Positions 11,377 through 24,165 of a stretch of DNA of 64,000 nucleotides are shown here, piece after piece (position 1 is the first letter of the stretch; each line of letters begins with the position of its first letter). A program made the translations under genes and the position numbers. Source of the DNA: Zingiber officinale (lineage: Eukaryota > Streptophyta > Magnoliopsida > Zingiberales > Zingiberaceae); the NCBI RefSeq assembly GCF_018446385.1, contig NC_056000.1:32566011-32630010 (forward strand), read 5' to 3'. The notes under the pieces were generated by a model. It was not told where the DNA came from and made no database searches. It saw nothing but the letters and a program-made list of their open reading frames with translations.

Positions 11377-14300
11377 ATGGCGAAGAGTAAAGCAGTAGCC
11401 CTCACCTTCGCCGAGAGATGCAAGGTATTCCTCTTGCTTGACTGAGCTCTCTTTGTGGATCCATCAAACGTTTGGGTTGTTCTCATGTTGTCTTTTGTTC
11501 TTGATCGTAGAACATTGTGGCAGTGAACTGGCAAGCACACTTGAACACCATCAAAGCCGATGCCAAAGGAAGGTACAAAAGATACTATCACCCTTTTCTG
11601 TGAGCTCAAATCTTCATTTTGTTTATGCTCGTGTGGCTTTTGGTTGCCTTGGTTGCTCCAACAGCAAGCAGGAGATTTACACATCTAAGGTTCACTATAT
11701 ATCGAAACGGGGAAAACCATATATTTGGGTGCAAGAAAGTGATTTGCATAACATGGTGTGTGCTTCTTTGCTTCTGATTGCAGTGAATTTTTTTTATCTT
11801 TCTTACAAGATGCGAGATAGGTTTAGACTATATGCATTGGACTTATGTGCTTTCTTTTCTTGCTTGTAGAATGCTATTATTGATGAACGTGCTTCTCTCT
11901 CTGTGAGCAGCATCATTCCGGGTCCACTTACACAGTTGCTTAAATCCCTAAAGAAGGTTAGTTTGATGCTTGTGCCAAGTTCTTCTTACTAGTCCATGCC
12001 TACAGTACTTGTTCTTTCAGTGCTCAAAAACATTTTCACTTTTTTGGTTGAATTTGAAGCTTTTGAGCAGATAAATGGCATGAAATTTGTTTTTGTTCTG
12101 GGCCATCCCTTTATAATGATCATGATGCAATATATAGTCCTTGTCAGACTATTGTTTGCCAAGTATGAAGCATTTTTAGCAAATATGTGATGCAAAATGA
12201 ATGCCTTTGGAGCTTGAACTTTTCCATGATAAAGGACATCCAAAGGATATATAGTTCTCTTTCTGATAATTTTCTTTACTGCAGTTCCCAGCTCGAGTTG
12301 CTTTGACTGGTGATATCAAACTTATTGAAGACGATAAGGTATTCTTTTTACCCTCTTTTGTTTATTTTTTGATAGGCCATAAAATGGTATGAGTAGTCAT
12401 AGCATTAATCCATTGCATTTTCTCATCTTAGCTGAGCTACAGAAGTTATAATGATGATATTTACAATTTAATCATGATGTTTCCTTTCATCCTATTGTTT
12501 CTTTGAATCAAGGCCCAAGTTGTTGTGGAAAGTCTTGCAAAATCGGTTGTATCCGAACATGAAACAGTCGACCAATCTAGTTATTCAGTTTCTTCCTTAC
12601 TGAGTGCTGCCGGTACCAGTTGCGGATCAAGAAGTGAGCACCTACAGTGGTTATTGAAGGAAAATAGCAACTACAATATTTATAAATTCAATATAAGGTA
12701 TGCCACATAATTTGTTATTACAACCATTGATGTAGAAAGATCTAGTTATTTTATTTTAGATATTCTATGCACTCCATTGAAAATTAAGGGAAAATCAACT
12801 TTGTGCTGACGAGGCACATAATTTTCTAGTTTAACAGAGACAAAAGTTTTTTCTCCCATTTTGGTGATCCTGAAGATTGATTAAAAAATAATAAAGCGTT
12901 ATAAGATGTTCTGAATATAGGAATGTCACTGCATACAGCATGCAAGTTACTAAGCTGACATTAAAGAGTTCAAGTGCACAACCTTTCTAGCATTCATATT
13001 TTTCATGTAGGTAACTAGTGCTTCTATGCTTACATCACACCCCTTTCTTGCAATTTAGGGGGACTAGAACTATAACACAAAACTCATAATTTTTTAATAG
13101 TTCTTGTTTGTTTGTCCTTTTAGGAATATTAGTTTCTGACGAGATATTTGGAACATTTTGTACAATGTTTTTCACTTCTTTAGAGAATTCACAGTGTGTA
13201 ACATGATGCTTTACTATGGTATGCCAAAATAATTTTTTGGTTGCAGATCATGTAGCTATCTTGATGGTAATGGGGGAGCTCATGATGTGGAACTGAATGA
13301 GGTTGAAGTACCTAAAGTAGATCGCTTATGTAAGATTTACACTTGCATGCTTTTCTGTATTGCTAAAGTTAGGAATCAAGCAAAATCAACCCTAGCTACG
13401 CAATCTACTTTTCATACATTTTTCTTGTTATTCTAATTTAACGTCATATTTTTACTTAAAACTCGTCTTTCCTCATGTCTAGTGCCATTTTCTGAGAAGA
13501 TAATTGATGGAATCAACCAAAGCCAAGCAAGGCGCAGAGCTTTGATGCTATTCTGTTTGGAGTACTATAATACAATGGCAAGGGTATGTTCTGACCTCTA
13601 TTTTATCTAGTAAATCTGCATATTTACAATCGTTGCATTAATTCAGAATTAGGAGTTTTAGTAGGTTTCTGTTAGTTTAGTTTCATAGAGAGAATTCTAT
13701 GCCAGTGAAAAAAAGGTCCATAAGCAGTTGCTATTAACTTGGGTCTAAACATTTTGGCCATGATTAGGCCTATCCAATTAATTGGTTAGTTCACTCATTT
13801 TTATTAGTACAAAGAAGACTTAGTTAATAAAATTCATTTAAATGTAGATGAGAATATAGTAAGGGATCTGAGTCCAATAACGTAGAAGAATTTATATAAT
13901 CGACCTCACTTCGTGGTGAGATATCCTAAAAGGGTGCTTGTGTGATGGCAGAGCTGCCATTGTACCTCACATATCACTAATAAGAGAGCTCTTAAGCATG
14001 GGTTGACCTGTAAACTTCGACAGGTGAGGGAGATTGCGGCACTGTTAGTCTCACAAGATCTCGGTGCTACTATTGTCTTAGGATTAAAAATTGATTTGCG
14101 GTTAAATCTGCCAAATTAATGAGGCAGTCATCTATGTCGGTCATGACAAGTTGAGCACAGAAAGTTATCCTATATTTTTAGCCACCGAAGAATCATTGAT
14201 CAGACCTGAAAGTAAAAGATAGAAACTTCTGTGTATTCCTTCTAGTTTTTCTCCAGCACATGTTACCGTTATCTTACGAATCTTTCACTGTTGATGCAAT

Positions 14301-14517
14301 GAAGGACGCTTTCATTCTCTCGATCGACCACAAAGGATTCGACATCCTCGCAAAAGTAACCGAGGGCGTGACTAGCAGCAGCGTAAACTATCGATGGAAG
14401 GAGTTCAGGTTCACTTTCAAAGAGGAGGCACAGGACATGGAAGCCTTCTGCAACATGCTGGTTGAGTTGGAGGAGGAAGCTCTTCGAAGAGTCAAAACTT
14501 ACAGCGGCTTAGGTTGA
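11377..14517 (+). CDS. Uncharacterised plant protein, split-barrel/DUF2470-like (HugZ-like)
   Basis: Nine coding exons: 11377-11424, 11511-11572, 11665-11755, 11870-11956, 12285-12338, 12513-12697, 13247-13329, 13483-13583, 14257-14517. All junctions are GT-AG and the phases close to 323 residues. The C-terminal 85 residues (SFTVDAMKDAFILSIDHKGF ... EAFCNMLVELEEEALRR) look like a DUF2470 domain, which in plants and bacteria follows an FMN-binding split barrel in haem-related proteins such as HugZ and the glutamyl-tRNA reductase-binding protein. The N-terminal part (SKVHYISKRGKPYIWVQ, FPARVALTGDIKLIEDD) fits a split-barrel fold. Cofactor binding is not evident and the function is unknown. There is no obvious transit peptide after the first ATG (MAKSKAVALTFAERCK). 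The domain call is from pattern memory; the gene model itself is firm. Confidence 0.8.
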
Positions 14518-15540
14518 AAGTGTACTCAGATCGCCAAGCTATTGATCATAATTCAGCCAGATTATCACATTTCGACACTTCCTAGATACTGGGAGGTGAA
14601 GACAAAGATTTCATTGTTAAGTTTAGATCCTAACGAACTGTAGTGGAATGGAATGGAACCCTTTAGACAATTAAATACTACACATTGGTCAATGTGATAG
14701 AAAGTTAGGGCTAATATTCTAGATCTTTTGATTAGTTCGACCACTGGAAATATTAGGAAAATTACATATTTATTCTTATAATATTTCACATTTTTTCAAT
14801 ATTTTTTGTCCATATCTCTGTTACAATTATTTCAACCTATAGAATTATTCAACAAAACAAAGCTTCAGCAGTCTTCTTCATTAATTTGATGGCATTAATA
14901 TTATTATTTTTTATATGATTTTTTTTGAAAATGTGGTATCGTGGACATTAATCTACCTACGTTACAATATGATATCCGTGTAGAAAATTTCACTTGACCT
15001 CCTATAGTTTAAAAATGTGATTTTTTTCCTCTAAAATTTTCAAATTCGTTTCACTTCGCCTCTTTTACCTTGTATTTTGTTAATAAATAGTTATTAATCT
15101 AAAATTAGTATTTTACATCATTATTTCTCTTAGGGTATTCTTTTTTATCTATATAAAAAAGAAAGCTTATAGAAAAAATAATTTGGATAAAAATTATAGA
15201 TAGTGTATTATTTTAATAATTGTTACGATATAGATGAATAAGGATATAAGAAGAGTTGATGCCATTGTAAAGTTATTATAATGTGATTTTGTGGTCAGAA
15301 ATTTGAGTCGTAGAAATAATTTTTCAATATACAGATAGATTCTTCAATTCTCGCACGTTTCGTTCGTCAAGTCCTTTTATAGATAAATTAGGATATTTTT
15401 TAATTTTTATGCTGATAATATATGTCTGTTGAAGTATTAGGAGTTGAATGGTCAGAGTTTGAAAAGTAATGTTAAATTTGAGATTCTGAGGCGAGTTTTA
15501 TAAAATTAAGACAATCTTTGGGTATAAAAGGTAAATTTTA
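14518..15540. other. Intergenic, AT-rich
   Basis: Contains the 3' UTR of the upstream gene and the promoter of the ANTH gene. It is AT-rich with poly-T/poly-A runs. No ORF, repeat family or RNA gene could be recognised. Confidence 0.4.
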
Positions 15541-16596
15541 CAGTGTTTTTTATTCATTCGCGTGCGAGCTAATCGCGAATTGGTTTTACGCGTGCCGCCG
15601 CTCTCCGTCGACGACGACGACGACGACGGCCATCGCGGTTCGAATCTCTCGTTGGATCCCCGTGCGGCCTTCGCCGATACTTCTTCACTGCCAAAACTGC
15701 AGATAAAGCGGCATAGGAGCCGGAAGAGTAGTGTCTGTCGGCTTCTCGATCGGTTCTTCGCTCAGTCAACGCGGTCGGAGATCGAGGGTTCCCGTGCGAG
15801 GCTCGGTAGATCCGAGGAATATCGGCTTGCGAGATATCAGATCGGTGCCCGAATCGGCGATTTCTCGCTATTGGAGCCGATCGATCAGGTAATTGTTTCT
15901 TTGTCGTTTTTTGATTAGGTCTACGAGTTCCATGTGTAGAACTGCCAGTTCTTAGACCTTTGCTACTGACGTTCGTCTTAGTTGGGGTCGGATAGATGCT
16001 GAAGTGAGAGATCTGGGTGCAAACTGCTCTTTCTTTTTCTATTTTTTTTGGGAAATCTTTTGTGCTTTCTCTTAATCAACCGAGATTTCCGGCGATCCCT
16101 TAGGGCCTGCTTTTTTCACGCTTCAAAATGTCATCCCCCATTTTTTTTGAAATAAGGAATAAAGCATGGAACGCTAGAAGCTAGAAAATCTTCATATTTT
16201 GACCAACAATTCAACTCGGCTCGGCTTAACATCAGTTTAGATTGTGTTTGTAGACACATTTCTTGATCTATTACTAGGAATGAATTTCTTTTTGTGACAT
16301 TGTATTTGTTTTTGATCGGTTTGATGTGCAATTACTATCGATATAACATTATTATGAACGAGACAAGTCATGATTATAACTGTTTGTTAGAACATTATCC
16401 AGTATTTCTTGACATTGTGCATACTAGAACACTTCCATGAGCATTTATTTGTATTTTCTTGTGCTCTTTTGATCGATTGTATAGTTAGTTAGATTATGCT
16501 TTTTGTGCATGACATCAAGATCCTTCAGGCAATATATTTGTGAAGCTATTGGAAGAGGAATAGAAGTTTTAACAGGAAGTGTAAGGAAGAGCAGAA
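15541..16596 (+). other. 5' UTR exon and leader intron of the ANTH adaptor gene
   Basis: A GC-rich leader (about 15541-15888), with a GAC trinucleotide repeat near 15612, ends at a donor CGATCAG|GTAATT (15888/15889). An acceptor with good context (GATCCTTCAG) lies near 16529. The leader intron is therefore about 640 bp and the second exon carries the whole CDS. Exact transcription start is not visible. Confidence 0.5.
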
Positions 16597-18507
16597 ATGG
16601 CACCCGGCATTAGAAAGGCTCTGGGGACAGTGAAGGACCAGACCAGCATTGGCCTGGCCAAGGTTTCAAGCAACATAGCGCCGGAACTTGATGTGGCTAT
16701 AGTGAAGGCCACCAGCCATGATGATGAACCTGCTAGCGAAAAGCACCTGCGTGAGATTCTGAACTTGACATCCTACTCTAGGGGCTATGTCAGTGCCTGT
16801 ATAGCAACTGTTTCTAGGCGACTTGGTAAGACTCGTGATTGGGTCGTGGCCTTGAAGGCCCTTGTGCTTGTTCATCGTCTTCTCACAGATGGTGACGCTG
16901 CATTCCAACATGAGATTCTCTATGCAACCCGAAGAGGGACGCGACTTCTAAACATGTCTGATTTCCGCGATGAGGCACACTCTAATTCCTGGGATCATTC
17001 TGCTTTTGTTCGCACATATGCTGCCTATCTGGATCAGCGTTTGGAGTACATAATGTATGAAAGAAAACAAGGAGGGGGCATCAGTCGCACAAATGAATTC
17101 GGAACAGACCGCCAAAGTCGATCTGAGTATGGTGATCATGATCCTTATGCGTATGGAAGTTATGGAAGATCCTCCTACTCATCTTCTCCGCGCAATGGAA
17201 GAGACACATATGAAGAACATGGGGAAGAGAAGAAGCCATCAACACCACTTAGGGACATGAAGCCAGAGAGGCTGTTGAGCAAGATGCAGCACTCGCAACA
17301 ATTGCTTGATCGAGTCCTTGCCTGCCGTCCCACGGGCAATGCAAAACACAGCAGGATGATTCTTGTTGCTCTCTACCCTATTGTCAGGGAGAGCTTCCAG
17401 CTCTATGCTGATATATGTGAGATTCTGGCCATCCTTCTAGACCGCTTCTTTGACATGGAATACCCAGACTGTATCAAATCATTTGAAGCATATGCCAGTG
17501 CCGCAAAGCAGATCGATGCTCTCTGTGCCTTCTATGCGTGGTGCAAGGATACAGGAGTGGCCAGGTCGTCGGAGTATCCAGAGGTGCAACGCATTACTGA
17601 CAAGCTTCTGGAGACACTGGAAGTATTTGTGAGGGATAGAGGGAGGAAGCCAAGGAGCCCTCCTCGAGTGGCAGTCACTGCACCTGCAGTGGTGGTTGAA
17701 GCGGAGCAAGAACTGAACAGCATCAAAGCTCTCCCTGCACCCTCTGACTATAAGGATGATGACCCAGAGCCAGCAAATCCGATTGTCGAACCAGTCAAGC
17801 AGCAGCCACCACCACAACAACCTGACCTGGTGGATCTCCGGGAGGACGGTGTGACTGCCGATGACCAGTCTAATACACTAGCATTAGCCCTTTTCCAGGC
17901 ACCGGCGGCAGCCAATGGTGCAAATGGTTCATGGGAAGCATTCCCTTCTACTGATGGGGATTCTGGAGTGAGCTCCGCCTGGCAAAATCCTGCAGCAGAG
18001 ACCGGAAAAGCCGACTGGGAACTCACCCTCGTGGAGACTGCCAGCAACCTGTCAAAGCAGAAGGCCATGATGGCTGGAGGATTGGATCCATTACTACTGA
18101 ATGGCATGTACGACCAAGGCACTGTGAAGCAGCAAGTAAATGCCCAGGTGAGCAGTGGGAGCTCAAGCAGTGTGGCCTTGCCAGCACCCGGACGAGGCAC
18201 TGCACCGGTACTTGCTCTTCCGGCGCCCAACGGCACCATGCAGACTGTCGGGCAGGATCCATTCACAGCATCCCTTGGTGTCCCTCCACCTTCCTATGTT
18301 CAGATGGCCGAGATTGAGAAGAAACAGCATTTGCTGGTGCAGGAGCAGGTCATGTGGCACCAGTACGCCAACAATGGAATGCAGGGCCAGACCAGCTTGG
18401 CCAAGCTGAGCAACAATACCATGCCGAACTCAGTGGTGATGCCCTATGGGATGCCACCGGCCGCCTACAATGCTGCCGGCGGCGGATACTACTATCCAAA
18501 CTATTGA
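16597..18507 (+). CDS. Clathrin coat assembly protein, ANTH domain (ECA4/CAP1 type)
   Basis: Single-exon CDS of 636 residues, typical for the AtECA4/CAP1 group of AP180-like adaptors. It starts MAPGIRKALGTVKDQTSIGL, the usual family N-terminus. The ANTH domain covers about residues 25-310: phosphoinositide-binding segment K37-ATSHDDEPASEKH50, then SRRLGKTRDWVVALKALVLVH and NMSDFRDEAHSNSWDHSAFV. The canonical Lys at position 47 is Ser, which I recall as normal for this subgroup. After about residue 330 the protein becomes low-complexity (Pro/Gln/Ala). It holds short acidic and clathrin/AP-2-style motifs, DLVDL near 410 and DPF at 554-556, then SYVQMAEIEKKQHLLVQEQ and a Tyr-rich end. In the family it links PI(4,5)P2 membranes to clathrin and the TPLATE complex during endocytosis. 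Confidence 0.93.
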   Translation: MAPGIRKALGTVKDQTSIGLAKVSSNIAPELDVAIVKATSHDDEPASEKHLREILNLTSYSRGYVSACIATVSRRLGKTRDWVVALKALVLVHRLLTDGDAAFQHEILYATRRGTRLLNMSDFRDEAHSNSWDHSAFVRTYAAYLDQRLEYIMYERKQGGGISRTNEFGTDRQSRSEYGDHDPYAYGSYGRSSYSSSPRNGRDTYEEHGEEKKPSTPLRDMKPERLLSKMQHSQQLLDRVLACRPTGNAKHSRMILVALYPIVRESFQLYADICEILAILLDRFFDMEYPDCIKSFEAYASAAKQIDALCAFYAWCKDTGVARSSEYPEVQRITDKLLETLEVFVRDRGRKPRSPPRVAVTAPAVVVEAEQELNSIKALPAPSDYKDDDPEPANPIVEPVKQQPPPQQPDLVDLREDGVTADDQSNTLALALFQAPAAANGANGSWEAFPSTDGDSGVSSAWQNPAAETGKADWELTLVETASNLSKQKAMMAGGLDPLLLNGMYDQGTVKQQVNAQVSSGSSSSVALPAPGRGTAPVLALPAPNGTMQTVGQDPFTASLGVPPPSYVQMAEIEKKQHLLVQEQVMWHQYANNGMQGQTSLAKLSNNTMPNSVVMPYGMPPAAYNAAGGGYYYPNY

Positions 18508-20740
18508 AAAATTGAAACTTGTTTTTTCTTTCCCCTTGAGTCTGTATTTTGCTTCAGCTCAGCCTCTTCATCACAGTGCTTTTTATCCTCTCGTTTATAA
18601 TGTGTATTAATTATTGTGTTTGTTATATGAATCTAGATCTGTGACATATCTATTCCAAACTGGTGACAATTTAGATGCTATCATTTTAATCATGTCATTT
18701 GTGTTTGAAATAATATAAAATTTTCCATGTATTTTCTGATAAAGTGATTGTAGATGGTGTAACATTAATTATACCTTTTAAAAAATCTGTATTGTAAAAA
18801 TTATTAAAATCAATCTTAATAACTATTTTTACATGAATAAGAAGAATAATAATATTGTGGTTTTCAAATTAATTAAAGAATATTTATATCTTTGTCTGTT
18901 AATTTATTTAACTAATTTAATGGTTAAGGATAAAATATATTTTCATCGTCTATCTATCGAATAAATACAATATACACTCAACAAACTATTCATCGCATTT
19001 AAGATTCTTTTTTTTTTTACGAAGCAAAAAATTGGTCGTCTGCACCAAATGAAAGTTGAATGGACTATTCGTTCCATAGGCAACTTATTCCTCAGTTTGA
19101 CCGAAAGAGTAATGATAAAATCTAAGTTGCCTTGAATAGAACGGTCTTCTTTCTTTTCAAAATCCTTAAATGAACACTGCCGTTTTTATTATCATCGTAA
19201 TAACCCAGACATCCCTCATAATTCATTCTCAAATTATTAAAAAAAAGCACGTGATCAACTTTTACAGATGACTAGGACGAATTTATCCCAAAAGCATATG
19301 CCCAATCCTCCTCCTCATTCTTCTTCTCCTTCTCCTTCTTTATCAATTGATCATTTGTATTAAATTATTCATATTTATTAATTTAGAATATATTTTGAAC
19401 AAATTTCTCATGTAATAATAGATCTATTAAAAAAAAAAATAATGGACATAGAAAATTTCGATTATATCCATTTTAATTTCTATAAATTTATGAAGTTACA
19501 AGAAATTCAAATATACTATCCATTATTTATTTTAATTATTCGAAAATGTTAAATTGTAATCAAGAAGAATTATCAACATTCTTGAATCTGATATGAAATC
19601 ATATCAAACCCAATCTGATATGATCTCTCCAAATATAATTAAATATTATAAAAAATTTAATTAAACTTTATAAAATGATATCCATCCATGTAAAGAAAAA
19701 AGAAAGAGAAGAGAGAAAAAAAATAAACAAAAAATTACATACATAAGAGAGGAAAGTGAAAAATAAATAGAAAATTATATACATAAGAGAGAGGAGAATA
19801 ATTGAGAAAAAAATATAAAAAAATTAAATTTATCAAAAGATAGAACGGAAAAATATTATTTTTGATAAATAACAAAATAATATACATTTTTGATCAATAA
19901 AAACTTAGATGGTAAATTGCCGAAAAAAGAATATCATACTTTCATCAAGTAAAAAACAAATATAATTTGAATCTAAAATATTTAAACTAATAAAAATAAG
20001 CATTTTAATAAAATTATTTTGAAATAAAAACCTTCAGAACTTCCAAAAAGTGAACATACATCTAAGTTATAATTTTTTTTAAAAAAATTATAAAATGAAG
20101 TTTCAATCAAACTTCCCATCTTTTAATAAATAAAGGGTATAGAGATTACAAGCATCTCTTATTTTCATTATCATAAAACAGAACTAGAAATTGTCAAAAA
20201 GACATCCTAATTTTTCTTTTCAAACATACCTCTCTTTACCAAAGTCAACCATAACAACTTTAATCAAAATTTACCAAAAATTACTTCAAGATTATTTTAA
20301 TGTTGCTTTAAATCTACTTAAAATTACTTTAAGATTAGTCAACCACTGTAATCTTAATTAAAACTAATAACATTCAAGCATTTTTAACTAACACTCAAAA
20401 AATCGACCAACCTTGATTTAACAATTTTGACCCGAACTGTTTAGAGCAACATTTGTCAAATTGTTCTCTAGTATTTTAGCTCTAGACTTCGCTTAAATAA
20501 ATCCAGGAAAAACATTTCAACAAAATTATAATCGAGAACAGAAATAAAAATGTTTGACAGCAGAAAACATTACAGAAAGAAAAAAACATGATGCATCAAA
20601 AGCTTCTGAAACGCCTATCAGCTGCTACACATCAGCACAATGGAAATTTGACTGTACAAATACAATCGTAAAGATGCCAAAAGAAAGCTGATAGATCACC
20701 AGAATATTACTAATTGCGAGGAAAAGTATGAAGTCAAGTT
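18508..20740. other. Intergenic between convergent genes, strongly AT-rich
   Basis: Holds the 3' UTR of the ANTH gene (left) and of RPA1 (right, about 20500-20740). The middle is low-complexity AT DNA. A roughly 45-bp imperfect direct repeat (AAATTACATACATAAGAGAGG and neighbours) occurs at about 19725-19797, and a TCC/TTC run at 19308-19345. No coding or mobile element could be supported. Confidence 0.4.
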
Positions 20741-23700
20741 TCAGAAGCCACCTATATTTTGCCTGGTGAATCTTCCTGATGTGCCAGAACCCCTATATGC
20801 TGATGTAACAGCTCCTACACCGGGACATTCACTCGCCCAGTGCCCAGGTTGATGGCACTTGAAGCAAACATTTGCGCCAGCACTAGAGTATCCACCACCG
20901 ACCGATTGGGCTGGCCGACTTGTGCTGATTGGACAATTCTGGAAACTGTGGCCTTGGCCACCACAGTTGTTGCATTGTAGTTGAGCTTCGTTTCGGCTGA
21001 AACTTTGCTTAATGGTTCCACCATAGTCATTTGCATACTGCACTGATTGATTTGTTGGTGCTCCAGTTCTATATCCATCAGCATTGTGAAAGGCGCTATA
21101 GTTATTGTTAGCAGAATAGATATTACAATTCAACTCTACAGGGTCATATGAAGAGTTGGGAATTCCAGAGGTTGGAGCAAAAGTTCCAGGTACCGCTGTG
21201 GATGCATTGGGGTCTTCAGTTGAGAGCCTCTCAATCAGACCCAAAAGGTACCTGCTCTCAGAGGATGGATTTACTCTTTCAGCTTTGACAACAGTTGATT
21301 TCACACGTTGTTCATCACTGAATGTCTCCTCTTTCACTTTCAACTTGAATACGTATTGATGGAAGATCACTGTTCGAATAATTTCTGCAAACTTCAAGTC
21401 ATCTTGTTCCTCGTATTTCAACAAGTAAAGTTCCTTGGCAGTGACTCCCAAAATCTCCTCCCCACATTCTTGGAAAGCTGTAACCCATGTCATACCTGTA
21501 TGGTCCTGGATCTGAAACTGGAGCAGGTACCTATAGTCACACTCAGGAAAGCTCTGGTCGCAGCGATCACAGTGCCATTTGCCATCGCCGTTGTTGTTAA
21601 CCTTTTTATTGCATGGCCTGTCCCCTACCAGTAATGGACATGCCGTATAGCAGAAATTATCGACTTTTATGAATGTAACTGTTGCCTTAACTGTTATCCA
21701 GTCAGGTTTTTCCGATCTTCCCAATCCCTCGTCCTTGATCTGTGCAACTGTCTTCCGAACATCAGTTCTACCCATGGTGGCCGTGTCTCTAGATATTGAC
21801 GGAGCAGTCATAGTCTTACCTTCTCTATTATACCATTCTCTCAATCTATGAGCCTCCGTAAAATCAGGATTTATGAACAGTTGACTTGAATTAATAGTAT
21901 TAATAGACTTTCCACTAAAATCACTAACTCGACCAGCTTTAATCGCCAATATAGGATTCACACCAGAGTCACACATACTTTGCAGCTGCTTACCCTCCGT
22001 GCTACAAAAATTTCCCCACAAAGTCACCTCAACACTACGGCCAGACATGTCCTTCAACTGAAGAGTTTGCTTATTAGTTTCTGTGCCATTTTTCCTCATA
22101 ATGGAAACCAAAGGATTAATTGAAGTCACAATGCCAATGATATCGATCGTTGAATTGTTTTCCAAGCCTTCAATTTCATTTATCGGACGAAAGTTGAACT
22201 GTTGCTTTGGAATGGTAGAATCTTCCTCTAAACAAGGCTGAATAACTGATTGAGATTCTATAAAGATTTCATATTCATTGTTCAGATGATTAAAGTTCTT
22301 CTGTGCAGGCTTCAAACTACCTTTAGAAATCAGGTAAACTTTCCCAACCTCAATCTGATCATAGAACTGATCAGCTACGGCATTAAAGCAAGTGCAACGT
22401 ACTTCTCCACCGTCAGAATCCAGCAGATCAAACGAGAAGACTTTTCCTTCTCCTCTAGGATTATTATAGCGCCTAAGGTCACCCTTGGCTGTCACTCTTG
22501 CCTTAATTGTCCATCTACCCTGGTAAGGATTCAAAGCAGCAATTGGGATAATTCGAGCAGGAGCTTCATTTCTGGCTATAGGCCCCCTATTTGAGTACAT
22601 TGGCGGGGGCTGCTGAGGAGGAGGACGCCCATAAGAACTGGCAGGGGGACGAAATGGTCCGGCTGATGTTGGATCAGACCTCTGGTTCTGGTTACTACCA
22701 TATGAATGTGACTCAGAGAACCGCCCTATACCCTGTTCAGCTTTTGGGTGTTCAGTATCAGTTTTCCCACCACTCATATTCCTGCCCAACACAGGACTGC
22801 TGCCATAATTAGCACCGATAGATGGGCTATTTGCCATAGGATCAGTCTTCGGATGCAAAGAAGCTCCACCAGAAACATTGTACCCGGTGATGGGAGTAGA
22901 GGAGCGCATACCATGAGTTTGGGGATTAGCTGCAGCTGTAACTGGATGATCTGGACCCAGCGACTGACCAGGCAGTGGAGCACGGATTTGTGTAGCAGCG
23001 CCATTTTCATACATTTTGGGTTCTCCTATAGCGCTGCTATTACTGATAAGGACTTCCAGGTTGATGACAATGATGATTCTGGATATTAGCATTACATTAA
23101 TAAACACAGTTAATAAGGAAGAAGCTATAACCATAGTACACAGAAATAACATAATTTCAACCAAAAGCAAAATAAGGAGAAATTAAGTACTTTCTTTACA
23201 CTCATTAAGAATAATACATTAGAATCATTAGGGTAATGATCATCTATTCTTTATTTAAAAGACTGAAGCATCAAGCACCACTGCTGCTGTAATATTCCTA
23301 ATAAACGGATGAACAGTTCAAGTCTCACGTAGAGAATAAATACTACAAGTACTTGCTAGAGGTAGAACATACCTTTTCCTAGCTATATTTCATAGCTTTA
23401 GAGTCACCATATCGAGCACTGATTTCTTTCAGCAGCATCACTAATAATATCAAGTCAACACTATATCTACCAAGAATCCACCAAACAAATAGCCAATGAT
23501 ACTAAGAATCCCTACTAATAATCCACTAGCTCGAACATAACCTTGCTAACAGGAAATCAAGTGATACTCCTTTTCTTGAGTTTATTAAGCATAAAAACTT
23601 AGAAACTTCACGAAGTAAATTTCATCACTTGCCTATTTCCGGAGCTAAAATGAAACTGCTGCCGAGATAATCTGACTAACACTGGAAACAAAACCGACAA

Positions 23701-24165
23701 CTATTTGCAACAGTTAAAAGTATAATTTTTCTTATTGTGTAAAATTCACAGCTCTACTCATTAGCATCGAATTGTTAGAACCATTACCTTTTCAACCAAT
23801 AAAAATTCTAAGCTTTATTCTGTGTCGCGTCTCAAAATCAAAAAATAAACCCTAGAGTACTAGACACAGAAAAGGGAGAGCGCATACGTGCGGTTCTGGA
23901 TGACGTTGCAGATGAACTCATTGAGCTGGACGATGGAGTACTTCTGGAGCGTCCCCGACTTGACGAGACCATTCATTTGCGTCGCGAGCATGGCCTGCTG
24001 TATATGAGCCCCATCGGACAGCAACATCCGGTACCTCTCCGTCGTGTTCTGTTGGGTGTTCACGAGCCTCAAATCCCAAACCTGCACCACCGGCTTGGCG
24101 CCCTCCTCCGCACGCCCCTCCGATACCGCCGCGATCGCCCCCCGCGTCAGATCGACCGCAGTCAT
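20741..24165 (-). CDS. RPA1: Replication protein A 70 kDa DNA-binding subunit, zinc-knuckle type (RPA1C/E-like)
   Basis: Two coding exons, 23888-24165 and 20741-23078, joined GT-AG with phase kept, give 871 residues. Exon 1 is the RPA1 N-terminal protein-interaction OB fold (VQVWDLRLVNTQQNTTERYR, YSIVQLNEFICNVIQNR). A Pro/Gly/Ser linker follows. DBD-A starts at about residue 278 (NPYQGRWTIKARVTAKGDLR), then DBD-B. DBD-C carries a four-Cys zinc site (CPLLVGDRPCNKK ... WHCDRCDQSF) near 575-605. The C-terminus has two CCHC knuckles (CNNCGGQGHSFQNC, CFKCHQPGHWASEC), which mark the plant C/E class linked to DNA repair and meiosis rather than the replicative A/B class. I chose MTAVDLTRGAIAA as the start because family members begin there; an in-frame ATG lies 17 codons upstream (24216). 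RPA coats single-stranded DNA in the nucleus as a heterotrimer with RPA2 and RPA3. Confidence 0.93.

Noticed and set aside
13890-14080. Possible SINE in the last intron of the DUF2470-like gene (GACCTCACTTCGTGGTGAG and a short inverted repeat)
   Set aside because: No box A/B pair, no second copy in the window and no flanking duplication were found.
23079-23170. N-terminal extension of the long RPA1 frame (hydrophobic start MLLVEIMLFLCTMVIASS)
   Set aside because: It is intron sequence. The acceptor at 23079/23078 joins exon 1 at 23888 and restores the conserved RPA1 N-terminal domain.
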